DNA of 64,000 bases from an uncultured bacterium (GTDB taxonomy: Bacteria > Bacillota > Clostridia > Lachnospirales > Lachnospiraceae): NCBI GenBank assembly GCA_947643145.1, contig CANRVD010000001.1, positions 1-64,000 of the forward strand, written 5' to 3'. The translations under genes and the position numbers were made by a program. The notes below the pieces were generated by a model. The model saw nothing but the letters and a program-made list of their open reading frames with translations, had not been told where the DNA came from and ran no database searches. Positions 1-9,170 of the stretch are shown one piece after another. The first letter of the stretch is position 1; each line of letters starts with the position of its first letter.

Positions 1-1491
1 CAGTGCTGCAATCTGGGCAAGATGGGAAATACAGATTACCTGATGTTTCCTGCCAATAAGTGACATCTTTTCCGCCACCATCTGTGCTGTTCTTCCGCTA
101 ATTCCTACATCGATTTCATCAAAAATCATGGTACCTATCTCGTCATGCTCTGCAAGGACTGCCTTCACTGCAAGCATGATTCTGGAAAGTTCACCACCGG
201 ATGCCGCACTGCCAAGCGCCTTTAACTCCTCACCCGGATTTGTCGATATCATAAATTCTATATCATCCAAACCTTTTTCGGAAAACTCATCTTTAGAGCG
301 CACCGCAATTTCAAATTTCACCTGCAAAAAGTTTAAATCAATTAATGCCTGTATAATTTCCTTTTCAAGCACTTTAGCACATTTTTTTCGGATACTGGAA
401 ACCTCTTTTGAAAGCTTTTGCAGATTTTTTTGCTCCCTTCCTATCTTTTCCTGCAAATTCTTCTGGTATGCTTCATACTCCCGGTATTGTTCTAATTGTT
501 TACGAACTTTATCCGCATAAGCAAAAACTTCTTTTGTTGCAGCACCATATTTGGCTTTTATGCTACGCACCAAATCCAACCTCCGCTCTACCGTATCCAA
601 ATCCCTGAATCCAACATCAAAGCCATCCATGTAATCTGAGATATCCCGGTTAAAATCGGTAACCAGCGCATCAATGTCCGATAACTGCTTCCAAAACTCT
701 GCCACTCCTTCATCATATTCTGAAATTTTAGATAATACGCGAAGCCCTTCGCTGATTTTATCAGAAACAGCGCCATTTTCCTGGCTCATCATTCCATAAA
801 TCTCCGAAAGCCCCTGTGCAATATCCGTGGCATTGGAGAGCCTGCGGTATTCTGCCGCCAGCTCCTCCTCTTCCCCAGATTTCAGATTTGCATTTTCAAT
901 CTCTTCCAACTCATATTCCAAAAATGAAATCTCACGCAGTCTTTTTTCCTCCGGCATTTCATTTTGTGCCTTTTCCTCCAAAAGTGACTTGTAATTGTGG
1001 TAAGACTGTGCTAGCAATATGTCTTTTCCCTTCATCTGCTCCTTTGCATAACGGTCTACAATTTCCAAGTGTTTTGCTTTATGTAACAAGGACTGCTGCT
1101 CATTCTGCCCATGAATATCAATCAGTAAATCTGCTACTTTTTTAATGACAGCAATGGTTACACTTTCCCCATTCATCCGGTTCACTGTCCGGGTGGACGT
1201 GATTTTTCTGGATATCACAAGCGTATCCTCTTCAAAGCTAACACCCAGCTCTTCTATTCTGGCACGCAGCTTTTCATCCTCAACCAAAAAAGTTAATTCT
1301 ACAAGTGCAAATTCTGCATCCTTTCGAATCATATCCTTTGATACTTTTCCACCCAGCGCAATATTGACAGAACCAATGATAATAGATTTTCCGGCGCCTG
1401 TCTCTCCCGTTAACACATTTAGCTTTTCTGCAAAATCTACTTCTACTTCATCAATAATAGCCAGATTTTTAACATATAGATTTAGTAACAA
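1..1491 (-). CDS. recN: DNA repair protein RecN (C-terminus cut by window edge)
   Basis: RecN is an SMC-like ATPase that acts early in double-strand break repair and recombination. I read 497 codons from a TTG start at 1491, preceded by AGGAG five bases upstream; the frame runs open to base 1. Near the N-terminus is the Walker A motif GETGAGKS (about residues 27-34). A long coiled-coil-rich middle follows, then the ABC signature SGGELSR and Walker B TMIFDEIDVGISG, with VICISHLAQIAAL as the last visible residues. RecN is usually about 550-560 residues, so roughly 60 C-terminal residues lie outside the window. It normally follows argR directly in Clostridia; here it lies 7 kb further on, behind the Ig-like gene. 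The TTG start is inferred from the Shine-Dalgarno and the family N-terminus (LLNLYVKNLAIIDEVEV). Confidence 0.95.
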   Translation of the reverse strand, partial: MLLNLYVKNLAIIDEVEVDFAEKLNVLTGETGAGKSIIIGSVNIALGGKVSKDMIRKDAEFALVELTFLVEDEKLRARIEELGVSFEEDTLVISRKITSTRTVNRMNGESVTIAVIKKVADLLIDIHGQNEQQSLLHKAKHLEIVDRYAKEQMKGKDILLAQSYHNYKSLLEEKAQNEMPEEKRLREISFLEYELEEIENANLKSGEEEELAAEYRRLSNATDIAQGLSEIYGMMSQENGAVSDKISEGLRVLSKISEYDEGVAEFWKQLSDIDALVTDFNRDISDYMDGFDVGFRDLDTVERRLDLVRSIKAKYGAATKEVFAYADKVRKQLEQYREYEAYQKNLQEKIGREQKNLQKLSKEVSSIRKKCAKVLEKEIIQALIDLNFLQVKFEIAVRSKDEFSEKGLDDIEFMISTNPGEELKALGSAASGGELSRIMLAVKAVLAEHDEIGTMIFDEIDVGISGRTAQMVAEKMSLIGRKHQVICISHLAQIAAL

Positions 1492-1524
1492 TACTTTTCT
1501 CCTTCCCATATCTTATCGTTATAA

Positions 1525-1554
1525 AGGGCACCGCCTGTAGCTGGTGCCCTTTTC
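1525..1554 (-). terminator. Hairpin terminator after the Ig-like gene
   Basis: A perfect 10-bp inverted repeat, AAAGGGCACC / GGTGCCCTTT with a 10-base loop, lies between the stop of the Ig-like gene and recN. The minus-strand U-run is short (TTTATAA); the plus-strand side is richer in T, so it could act in both directions. It would separate recN from the Ig-like gene. Confidence 0.6.
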
Positions 1555-1648
1555 TATATTTTACTATGTTTTATGAAATAGCCTGCACACCAAATCCAGA
1601 AAATAATCATCCATTTACATACAAGTTTAACGAACCCATTTTCTGAAG

Positions 1649-4600
1649 CTATTTGGAATTCACAGATACTACTTTTACTTTACATCCCATCTTGCATCCA
1701 TTTACAAAAGCATAGACATAAGTAGTTCCAATACCCCTTCCAACCACTCTGCCGCCTGTTACGGTTGCAATCCGGTTATTTGCCGAATACCAGGTAATAT
1801 TATCATCTGTTCCCATAACCATCAATGTTTCCGTATCATACTGCCGCATCTCCACAGAGGTCTTATTCAGTGCGACAACATTTACCTCAACATTAGTTAC
1901 GATACCACTAGAAGTTGTAATCGTAACATTGGCCGTACCTGTACCAACTGCTCTTACTTTTCCTGTATTTGTAACAGTGGCTACATGTTTATTATCCGAT
2001 GCCATCTTGACCGAATCGGTATTATTATCCGGAAGAATTGTGTACGACAACTGCGCCGTATTGCCTTTCTTCATAGTCAGTTCCGGTTGTGCTACCATGA
2101 TACTGGTAGCCGGAACACTCTCTGTCACCCTGATAAAGCACCTTGCGCTCTTGTTGCTTCCGTCTGTTGTCGTAGCTGTAATATATACGTCACCTTCCGC
2201 ATAACCGGTAATTTTACCAGAACCGGTCACACTTGCAATGTTATTATCGCTGGAAGTCCACTTCACCTTTTTGATAGAAGCGTTCTTTGGCTTTACAGTT
2301 GCATTTAACTTGATGGTTCTTCCAATATGGCAGACCGCGTATGTCTTATTCAACGAAATTCCAGTGGAACGGTGGATAACAGTCACACGGCACCTTGCCG
2401 TTGCCCGTACATCATCCTTCGTCTTTGCCGTAATTACGGTAGAACCAATCTTCTTTGCCTTAATTTTACCTGAGCTTGAGCCGACAGAAGCAATCTTGCT
2501 GTTCTGTGAAGTAAACTTCACACCAGGTGTGGAAGTATTGTTCGACCATACCGTTTTCTTTAAGCGGTATGTGGAACCAACATTCATACGGATGCTCGTT
2601 TTGTCTAACTTCAAAGTACTTCTAAGCTTTGCTACCTTGACACGGCAGGTCGCACTCTGCTTATATTTCTTTAATGTACAGGTAATCGTACAGGAACCAA
2701 TTTTCTTACCAGTCACAACACCCCTTGCATTGATAGAAGCAATTCTGGAATTTGAAGTCTGCCAGACTGCAGATTTATCTACATTACTTGGTTTTGTCAC
2801 CTTGGTAATACGGAATGTCTTACCTAATGCAATCTCCCTGCTGCTTGGAGACAGCGAAAATTCTACTGCATCTTCCACTGTTACATTACAAATTGCCGTC
2901 AGATTACTCTGTACTGCTATAATCTGAATAATTGTCTGACCCTTCATAACACCGGTAACAACACCTGTTTCATCAACTGTTGCAATGCTTTCATCCAATG
3001 TCTGATACCTTACTTCCTTATTGGAAGTATTCTCCGGTGTAAAGATTGGCGTAATCTGGAAGGTTTCTCCCGCCTGTATCGTCTTTTCCAGCGGGTCAAC
3101 TGTAAATGCCGTAGGTATAATTACCTCCTGCGTAACCGTAATATTACAGGTAATCGGACGGTACTCTCCTAAATCCTCTGCGATACAAGTAATCATTGCC
3201 TGACCCATCGCTATACCGGTAATCGTACCATCTGCTGCGACAGTCACAACCGATGTATCGGAAGAGTAAAATGTCAGATTCTTATTAACACCTGTATCTG
3301 GTGTAAAGATAACATTTAACTTCTTCGTCTCCCTGACAGCAATGCTTACATTGGTTTCTTCAAAAGCAATGGAACTGACCCTCTCACGTACATTTACTTC
3401 AATCAGCACCGGGGTTGCATTTCCACCCTGTACCATAATGGTTGCTGTTCCCACACCAGTTGCTGTAATCAAACCGTTATTTACCGTTGCCACGGATGAT
3501 TTATTCGTTGACCATGTTAGGGTTCGGTCTGTTGGATTTGCCGGTGTCAGAGTTGTAACTACCTGATACGTATCTCCTCTTATCATATTCAATGAAGTTA
3601 CATCTGTCCTGATTGCCGTAATCGGGTCATCCTTTACAGTCAATACACATTCATCATATACATCACCATTACTTAAATCAGCCCTGACTGGTCTGACTGT
3701 AATAATTGTCTGTCCAACGCTTTTTACGGTAACCATTCCTTTATCATCCACCGTTGCCACTGCCTCATTTGTGGATTTCCATATCATCTCAGTTGCCGTG
3801 GCATTCGTCGGCTGATAAGTCACTTCCATAAAGACAAACGGTGTTCCTATCGTAGTCGTATAGCTTGGAGACTTATCAATTTTAACACTGGTAATCAACG
3901 CATGGACCGTAACAATACAAGTAGCATATGCATTATTCGCCTTATTAAGCGCTGTAATAACAACAGAACCCGTCTGGTCTGTAGCCGTTACCTTGGCTGT
4001 CGTATTCCCGGTATTTGGCTCTACTGTTACAATAGACGGGTCAGAAGAAATCCATAAGATATCCTGTGTCCCTGACAGGTTCGTTTCCAGCGTGTCGGTA
4101 TCCCCTACTTCCATGCTTAATGTTTCTTTCGTAATCCGGAAGTCTGTCGGGGAATCTACAATCGTAATTTTACAGGTTGCCACCCAGGTAACGCTCTTGT
4201 CATCCGTCCATGCCAGACTGACTGTTACCGGATTCTCCCTGTCGCTTGGCTTGGCATTTGCCTTTACCGTCGCAATTGGACCTTCCCTGCCTTCCTCAAG
4301 CTTTGGTTCAAAGGAAAGATACCTTTCATTGCTAATCGTCCAGTGGAACTGTGAATCCTCTGCATAGGTTTCTGAACCAATCATACCATATAAATCCAGT
4401 GTTGCCCCGACTGCAAGCTGTGCCGCCGAAATATTCAGCGAAAAAGTATCTACAATCTTTACCGTTACTGTAATCGGTTCCTTTGACCGCATACCAGGTA
4501 TATCTGCAATTTCAAGGTCACTATTCGGCCGCACTGTAATTTTTACATCCTGTGTGCCAAGTGATTTTGCTGTTATCGTAAGATTGTCAGAATCCCAGCC

Positions 4601-5965
4601 AATCATATCTTCCCAGCCATTCTGCGGAGCAGTTGGCCTAGAAGAAAAATTGTTCTTTAACATACTTAACGGCATGTTCAGGGCATCCGCCAGACTATAA
4701 GAACTACCAATATTTAAGGTAATTGTCGTATCCTCATAAATACACTTTACACTCGTTATTAAATTCATACCACCAATTCTGGAAGAAATAGAAAGCGGTT
4801 CTTTTGAATCCTCAAAGTTAATATACGTCCCTTTGACATAAAACTGAATATTATAAACACCTGCTTTCGCATCTAAACGGTATGCCTTCTCGGAACGGAT
4901 ATAGACCAGATTTGCATCATCAGCACTCTCACCTGTATTTCCCAAAGAATCTCTGACAAGTTCTGCATTCTCACCTTCCCCTTTTGAGATAACCCATACA
5001 ATCTTATCTCCGACCGCTAACTCCGGACGCGCAACATTTAAAACAGAGACTCCAATCTTATCCCCATTCTCTACCGTAACCGTACCTGATGGACTATTTA
5101 CACCACCCTGCTCATTGACACCACCGACTACAACCGTCTTAGTTGGGTCATCCGCATCTGGCACGGTAAGCTGTGGTTTTACATATACATCAAGATACTC
5201 GGTCTTAGTAACATCACCTACTGTATAGGAAGCTGTCAACCTCGCCGAACCTGCTCCCATCGCCTGTATTCTCTTGTTTTCTTCGTCATATTTAACAACA
5301 TCCTCATTACTGCTGCTCCAGAAAGCCTGTGTCAAATCACCAAATACCGGCTTTATCAAACTGGTGCCGGAAGCATCTTCAGCCTTTCCAACTGACACAA
5401 CGGAATCCTGGTTCATAATCAGGGACTTTTTCTCATCACTGTCATTTAACCTTGTCATAAACACAGAAGTGTCTGGTGCTGTCTGGCTTGGGAAATCTTC
5501 TGAAATCAAAAATCTGACTTCTATCTGCAACAGAGCTGTCCGCCTTTGAATAACAGTAGTACCCGCATCATCCATCTTTTCCACTGTTGCAGTGATTGTT
5601 GCAAGACCTGCCCTGTTTCCTGCCGTAATATCTACCATCGGCATATTTGTGTCTGCCGAAGTGATACTTATGATATCAGTCTCATTAGACACCCAGCTAA
5701 ATCTGACATTGACATCATTAACCATACCACCGATAAGCTGAATTCTACCTGTCCGGTTACGCAGAAGAATTTGACCACCACTATCCACTATCCCGGTAGG
5801 CGTAACAAACTGATATCCCTGTACTTCCTCTTCATCTCCCGGTGCCGCAAAAATAATTCCACTTTCCTTCAACGCAAAAAAAGATGTAAACAGCAGAGTG
5901 AACAGGACAAACACGCCTATTCCCCAAACCCATCTTTTTTTCAGGAATTTTTTCAACTCTCTCAT
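1649..5965 (-). CDS. Secreted multi-domain Big_2 / Ig-like repeat protein (1438 aa)
   Basis: A large exported protein built from bacterial Ig-like (Big_2) repeats, a fold used in surface and extracellular adhesins. A basic start and a hydrophobic stretch (about residues 13-40, ending FAAPGDEEE) form a signal peptide or membrane anchor. I count about 14 repeats, each carrying a variant of the W/Y-x-S-x-(N/D)-x-x-(I/V)-A-(T/S)-V ... G-x-(I/V)-T-G ... G-x-x-x-I-T core; examples are SVATVNNGLITATGVG and SIATVDETGVVTGVMKG. The N-terminal part is acidic and the last third is rich in lysine and arginine. No LPXTG sorting signal or SLH domain is visible at the C-terminus (ends KVKVVSVNSK), so how it is retained at the surface is unclear. 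The Shine-Dalgarno is GGGAGGAGAAGG directly before ATG. The substrate or ligand is unknown. Confidence 0.88.
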   Translation of the reverse strand: MRELKKFLKKRWVWGIGVFVLFTLLFTSFFALKESGIIFAAPGDEEEVQGYQFVTPTGIVDSGGQILLRNRTGRIQLIGGMVNDVNVRFSWVSNETDIISITSADTNMPMVDITAGNRAGLATITATVEKMDDAGTTVIQRRTALLQIEVRFLISEDFPSQTAPDTSVFMTRLNDSDEKKSLIMNQDSVVSVGKAEDASGTSLIKPVFGDLTQAFWSSSNEDVVKYDEENKRIQAMGAGSARLTASYTVGDVTKTEYLDVYVKPQLTVPDADDPTKTVVVGGVNEQGGVNSPSGTVTVENGDKIGVSVLNVARPELAVGDKIVWVISKGEGENAELVRDSLGNTGESADDANLVYIRSEKAYRLDAKAGVYNIQFYVKGTYINFEDSKEPLSISSRIGGMNLITSVKCIYEDTTITLNIGSSYSLADALNMPLSMLKNNFSSRPTAPQNGWEDMIGWDSDNLTITAKSLGTQDVKITVRPNSDLEIADIPGMRSKEPITVTVKIVDTFSLNISAAQLAVGATLDLYGMIGSETYAEDSQFHWTISNERYLSFEPKLEEGREGPIATVKANAKPSDRENPVTVSLAWTDDKSVTWVATCKITIVDSPTDFRITKETLSMEVGDTDTLETNLSGTQDILWISSDPSIVTVEPNTGNTTAKVTATDQTGSVVITALNKANNAYATCIVTVHALITSVKIDKSPSYTTTIGTPFVFMEVTYQPTNATATEMIWKSTNEAVATVDDKGMVTVKSVGQTIITVRPVRADLSNGDVYDECVLTVKDDPITAIRTDVTSLNMIRGDTYQVVTTLTPANPTDRTLTWSTNKSSVATVNNGLITATGVGTATIMVQGGNATPVLIEVNVRERVSSIAFEETNVSIAVRETKKLNVIFTPDTGVNKNLTFYSSDTSVVTVAADGTITGIAMGQAMITCIAEDLGEYRPITCNITVTQEVIIPTAFTVDPLEKTIQAGETFQITPIFTPENTSNKEVRYQTLDESIATVDETGVVTGVMKGQTIIQIIAVQSNLTAICNVTVEDAVEFSLSPSSREIALGKTFRITKVTKPSNVDKSAVWQTSNSRIASINARGVVTGKKIGSCTITCTLKKYKQSATCRVKVAKLRSTLKLDKTSIRMNVGSTYRLKKTVWSNNTSTPGVKFTSQNSKIASVGSSSGKIKAKKIGSTVITAKTKDDVRATARCRVTVIHRSTGISLNKTYAVCHIGRTIKLNATVKPKNASIKKVKWTSSDNNIASVTGSGKITGYAEGDVYITATTTDGSNKSARCFIRVTESVPATSIMVAQPELTMKKGNTAQLSYTILPDNNTDSVKMASDNKHVATVTNTGKVRAVGTGTANVTITTSSGIVTNVEVNVVALNKTSVEMRQYDTETLMVMGTDDNITWYSANNRIATVTGGRVVGRGIGTTYVYAFVNGCKMGCKVKVVSVNSK

Positions 5966-6009
5966 CCTTCTCCTCCCAACTTTATATGTACCCGCATCCT
6001 ATTGTTGCT

Positions 6010-6039
6010 TTGTTACATTAAAACATATTTCTATGTCAA
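6010..6039 (-). promoter_or_regulatory. Candidate promoter for the Ig-like gene
   Basis: Minus strand TTGACA (6034-6039) is followed 17-18 bases later by GTAACA/TAACAA. The -35 matches consensus and the -10 is poor. It lies about 45 bases upstream of the ATG at 5965. Confidence 0.4.
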
Positions 6040-6110
6040 TTTTGTGCTTTTTTGGAAATTTATGCCACAATATACATGGCACTTTTCCTGTGACAACTTT
6101 CTGTTTTCCT

Positions 6111-6160
6111 GTTACGATTCATGACCATTCAAGCCATATACGCAAAACCAACTATAAATA
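6111..6160 (+). repeat. GTTAC-type dispersed palindromic repeat, copy 1
   Basis: This copy begins GTTACGATTCATG and ends ACTATAAATA. It aligns over about 50 bases with copies at 10922, 16303 and 20102, all in the same orientation. It sits in the 339-bp gap between yebC and the Ig-like gene. Apart from the candidate promoter (6010-6039) and a weak hairpin (6257-6285), I see nothing else in that gap. Confidence 0.55.
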
Positions 6161-6256
6161 CATTGTCATACGTTATATATCGGCAGAAATGCCTTGCAGG
6201 CTGACCTTATTTTCACAAAACCAAATCTTTCCTGCCACATCTATTGTTATCAGACC

Positions 6257-6285
6257 AAAACAGTTTCCCCAAAAGGAGTCCCTGT
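6257..6285 (-). terminator. Weak hairpin after yebC
   Basis: Minus strand ACAG..CTCC-tttt-GGGG..CTGT followed by TTTT lies about 20 bases past the yebC stop. The stem is interrupted, so this is a tentative terminator. Confidence 0.35.
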
Positions 6286-6304
6286 AAGTAAATTGCTATG
6301 ACGG

Positions 6305-7033
6305 CTACTCATCCCAGTTATGATATACATCCTGCACATCATCATCCTCGTCCAAAAGGTCAAGCGTTCTCTGTAACTGTCTGATATCATTCTCATCGCT
6401 TAACGTTACATAATTCTGCGGAATCATGGTAACCTCCGCGCTTGCCATTGCTATTCCCTCCTTCTCCAGTGCCTCATGCACCACGGAGAAATCAGCCGGT
6501 GCAGTCACAATTTCGAAGGAATCCTCTTCCTCGGCAAAATCTTCTGCCCCTGCATCCAGCGCAAGCATCATCAGGTCGTCGGCTTCCCTATCACACTCTT
6601 CCTTATCAATGATAATCTGCCCCTTTTCATCAAACATATAGGACACACAGCCCTGTGTACCAACACTGCCGCTTCCCTTTGTAAAAGCATTGCGCACGTT
6701 ACTGGCTGTACGGTTTTTATTGTCAGTGAGCGCTTTTACGATAATCGCCGTACCGCTTGGCCCATAGCCCTCATATGTTACTTCTTCATAATTGACAGCA
6801 TCCATATTGCCCGCTGCTTTCTTAATACCGCGCTCAATCGTGTCATTCGGCATATTATTGGCCTTTGCCTTGGCAATGACATCCCGGAGTTTCCCGTTAT
6901 TTTCCGGGTCCGGACCTCCCTCTTTCACGGCAACGGCAATCTCACGCCCAAGAATTGTAAAAATCTTGCCCTTTGCTGCATCATTTTTTTCTTTCTTATG
7001 TTTAATATTCGAAAATTTTGAATGTCCCGACAT
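6305..7033 (-). CDS. yebC: YebC/TACO1-family translation or transcription factor
   Basis: YebC-family proteins (PmpR, TACO1) act on translation through difficult stretches in some bacteria and as DNA-binding regulators in others. The 242-residue length is typical. The family N-terminus MSGHSKFSNIKHKKE is followed by DAAKGKIFTILGREI and by AKANNMPNDTIERGIKKA; the acidic C-terminus (LLDEDDDVQDVYHN) is also characteristic. The start is fixed by this N-terminus and by the purine-rich GGATGCAGGAGT before the ATG. It appears to be transcribed alone from its own promoter (7093-7122). Function in this organism cannot be read from sequence. Confidence 0.95.
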   Translation of the reverse strand: MSGHSKFSNIKHKKEKNDAAKGKIFTILGREIAVAVKEGGPDPENNGKLRDVIAKAKANNMPNDTIERGIKKAAGNMDAVNYEEVTYEGYGPSGTAIIVKALTDNKNRTASNVRNAFTKGSGSVGTQGCVSYMFDEKGQIIIDKEECDREADDLMMLALDAGAEDFAEEEDSFEIVTAPADFSVVHEALEKEGIAMASAEVTMIPQNYVTLSDENDIRQLQRTLDLLDEDDDVQDVYHNWDE

Positions 7034-7092
7034 ACTCCTGCATCCTTCCCTTCTTTCTATATTTCACAATACTTGAAATTTTGAGCCTTTAT

Positions 7093-7122
7093 ATTTTACC
7101 ACTTTTCACCTTATATGTCCAA
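7093..7122 (-). promoter_or_regulatory. Promoter for yebC
   Basis: Minus strand TTGGAC, an 18-base spacer, then TAAAAT, about 60 bases upstream of the yebC start. Good sigma-A-type match, with a slightly long spacer. Confidence 0.5.
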
Positions 7123-7170
7123 TCCTAGATTTTCAACTTCACGCTGTTAACATAGGAATCCTGATACCAA

Positions 7171-7204
7171 ACACAAAAATAACCGCCACTTGCCAAAGCG
7201 CGGT
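7171..7204 (-). terminator. Rho-independent terminator of thiC
   Basis: Minus strand ACCGC-GCTT-TGGC-AAGT-G-GCGGT forms a stem of about 9 bp with one bulge, followed by TATTTTTGTGTTT. It lies about 50 bases past the thiC stop. Confidence 0.65.
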
Positions 7205-7253
7205 CATTGATGTGTTATCCTGTTTCATTTTAACCTTTTAGTTTTCCCCTGTC

Positions 7254-8561
7254 CTATTCATCAAAAATAGATACAATTTCACCATCCAAAATACGGTTCA
7301 TATTCTTTACGGCACAGAAGTTTCCGCACATAGAACAGGTGTCTTCCTTCTCCGGTTTTGCCGTTTCCCGGTATCGCCTTGCCTTTTCCGGGTCAATGGC
7401 AAGTTCAAACATTCCCTCCCAGTCAAGCTTCTTGCGGGCAGTACTCATCTTTTTATCCCATTCCTTCGCTCCCGGAATTCCCTTTGCAATATCCGCTGCA
7501 TGTGCCGCAATCTTAGAGGCAATGATACCTTCCTTCACATCATCAACATCCGGCAGGCGCAGATGTTCCGCCGGGGTTACATAGCACAGGAAAGAAGCTC
7601 CGTAGGTTGCTGCTATTGCACCGCCGATTGCCGCCGTAATATGGTCGTAACCCGGCGCAACATCTGTTACCAGCGGACCAAGTACATAGAACGGCGCCCC
7701 CTGGCAAATTGTCTGCTGAATCTTCATATTGGCAGCAATCTGGTCAATCGGCATATGTCCCGGCCCTTCTACCATAACCTGAACATCCTTTTCCCATGCG
7801 CGTTTTGTCAGTTCACCAAGTGTAATTAATTCCTGAATCTGTGACACATCCGAAGCATCCTCTAAACAGCCGGGACGACAGGCATCCCCAAGGCTCATAG
7901 TCACATCATATTCACGGCAGATATCCAAAATCCTGTCATAGTGCTCATAAAATGGATTTTCCTTTCCCGTCATTTCCATCCATGCAAAAATAATAGAGCC
8001 TCCACGGGAAACAATATTGGTGAGGCGTTTCATCTGCTTAAAATGCTTTGCTGTCTCCTTGTTAATCCCACAGTGGATTGTCATAAAATCAACACCGTCT
8101 TTTGCGTGCATTTCCACAATATCAATCCACTCTTCTGTCGTGATTTCCTTTAATGCCTTATGATAATAAACAACCGCATCATAAATCGGCACCGTTCCAA
8201 TGACTGCCGGGCACTCAGCTGTCAGTTTACGCCGGAATTTTTTCGTATCCCCGGATGAGCTTAAATCCATAATTGCCTCAGCCCCCATATCAACTGCACT
8301 TTTCACCTTCTCCATCTCCATATCGAGGTCTGTCCAGTCACGGGAAGTGCCAAGGTTAACGTTGATTTTAGTAGAAAGCCTGTTTCCAATGCCACACGGC
8401 TCAATACATTTATGTAATTTGTTTGCCGGAATAATCGCCTGCCCTTTTGCTACAAGCTGCATTAATTCCTCTGGATTCATATGTTCTTTTTCTGCCACGC
8501 GCAGCAGTTCCTTCGTCTGAATTCCCTTTCTTGCCGCTTCCATCTGTGTACAATATTCCAT
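7254..8561 (-). CDS. thiC: Phosphomethylpyrimidine synthase ThiC
   Basis: ThiC is a radical-SAM enzyme that rearranges 5-aminoimidazole ribotide to hydroxymethylpyrimidine phosphate in thiamine synthesis. At 435 residues it is the short bacterial form. Visible hallmarks are [18 protein letters not shown]-like [43 protein letters not shown] and the C-terminal iron-sulfur motif CSMCGNFC. I start at the ATG at 8561 ([13 protein letters not shown]) because GGGGGA sits five bases upstream; an ATG four codons earlier has no ribosome site. No other thi gene is adjacent. I looked for a TPP riboswitch in the short leader and did not find one. Confidence 0.96.
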   Translation of the reverse strand: MEYCTQMEAARKGIQTKELLRVAEKEHMNPEELMQLVAKGQAIIPANKLHKCIEPCGIGNRLSTKINVNLGTSRDWTDLDMEMEKVKSAVDMGAEAIMDLSSSGDTKKFRRKLTAECPAVIGTVPIYDAVVYYHKALKEITTEEWIDIVEMHAKDGVDFMTIHCGINKETAKHFKQMKRLTNIVSRGGSIIFAWMEMTGKENPFYEHYDRILDICREYDVTMSLGDACRPGCLEDASDVSQIQELITLGELTKRAWEKDVQVMVEGPGHMPIDQIAANMKIQQTICQGAPFYVLGPLVTDVAPGYDHITAAIGGAIAATYGASFLCYVTPAEHLRLPDVDDVKEGIIASKIAAHAADIAKGIPGAKEWDKKMSTARKKLDWEGMFELAIDPEKARRYRETAKPEKEDTCSMCGNFCAVKNMNRILDGEIVSIFDE

Positions 8562-8673
8562 ATATTCCCCCATTTCTGCGTTTAAGAGCTAATCCTAAGC
8601 GCCTTTTTTATTCTAATCCTCACTTTTTGCGGATTGCTTCGCTGTTTTACAAACACACTCCCTAATCTCTAGT

Positions 8674-8702
8674 ATCATATTATCACACCACCCAAAAGTC
8701 AA
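8674..8702 (-). promoter_or_regulatory. Strong promoter of thiC, overlapping the argR stop codon
   Basis: Minus strand TTGACT (8697-8702), a 17-base spacer, TATGAT (8674-8679). The -35 box covers the argR stop codon at 8699-8701, so thiC starts its own transcript as soon as argR ends. The leader of about 105 bases contains GATTAG three times but none of the TPP-riboswitch core. Confidence 0.7.
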
Positions 8703-9154
8703 CCTTCTTTCAAAAGCTTCTGCATTTTCGCCATCACCTCCGGAACTTCTCCTACGGAATGAACCGCACACATCACTGTATCATCCCCAGCAATGCTCCC
8801 CACAACTCCCGTCACTTCCAGATTATCAATCGCCGCCGCTACCGCCATAGCCATGCCGGATATTGTCTTAATCACTAAAAGATTCTCTGCCTGGTCCATA
8901 GAAAGAAACCCATCCTGCAATACTCTAATATATTTATGCGCAAGATGCTTCTCTTTTTCCTGCAGCAGCGTATATTTCTGATGGACTCCGTCAACTGACA
9001 CCTTCGTCAGCTTCAACTCCCTGATATCGCGCGACACGGTTGCCTGCGTCACATGAAATCCTGCCCGCTCCAAATGTTCTGCCAGTTCTTCCTGTGTCTC
9101 AATCGGATATTTCCCAATTAACTCTATAATCTTTGAACGCCGTTCTATCTTCAT
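8699..9154 (-). CDS. argR: Arginine repressor ArgR
   Basis: ArgR is the arginine-sensing winged-helix regulator of arginine synthesis and catabolism. It works as a hexamer, with arginine bound in the C-terminal domain. The 151-residue product has the DNA-binding segment (TQEELAEHLERAGFHVTQATVSRDIRELKL) split as expected, with the signature ATVSRDIRELKL, and the C-terminal oligomerisation motif GSIAGDDTVMCAV. The start at 9154 (MKIERRSKIIELI) is supported by GAGAGG five bases upstream; the longer frame would overlap nadK. It is the last gene of the nusB-to-argR operon, 16 bases behind nadK. argS is elsewhere in the window, but no arginine-biosynthesis gene is adjacent. Confidence 0.95.
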   Translation of the reverse strand: MKIERRSKIIELIGKYPIETQEELAEHLERAGFHVTQATVSRDIRELKLTKVSVDGVHQKYTLLQEKEKHLAHKYIRVLQDGFLSMDQAENLLVIKTISGMAMAVAAAIDNLEVTGVVGSIAGDDTVMCAVHSVGEVPEVMAKMQKLLKEG

Positions 9155-9170
9155 CTTAGCCTCTCTTCTT

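Noticed and set aside
2238-2927. A 229-codon open frame on the plus strand opposite the Ig-like gene
   Set aside because: It lies wholly inside the repeats of the Ig-like protein, has no ribosome site and only reflects the low-complexity Thr/Val codons of that gene read backwards.
6476-7021. A 181-codon plus-strand frame opposite yebC
   Set aside because: yebC is unmistakable on the other strand; the frame has no start signal and no family resemblance.
8574-8698. TPP riboswitch upstream of thiC
   Set aside because: I looked for the conserved core and did not find it on the minus strand.
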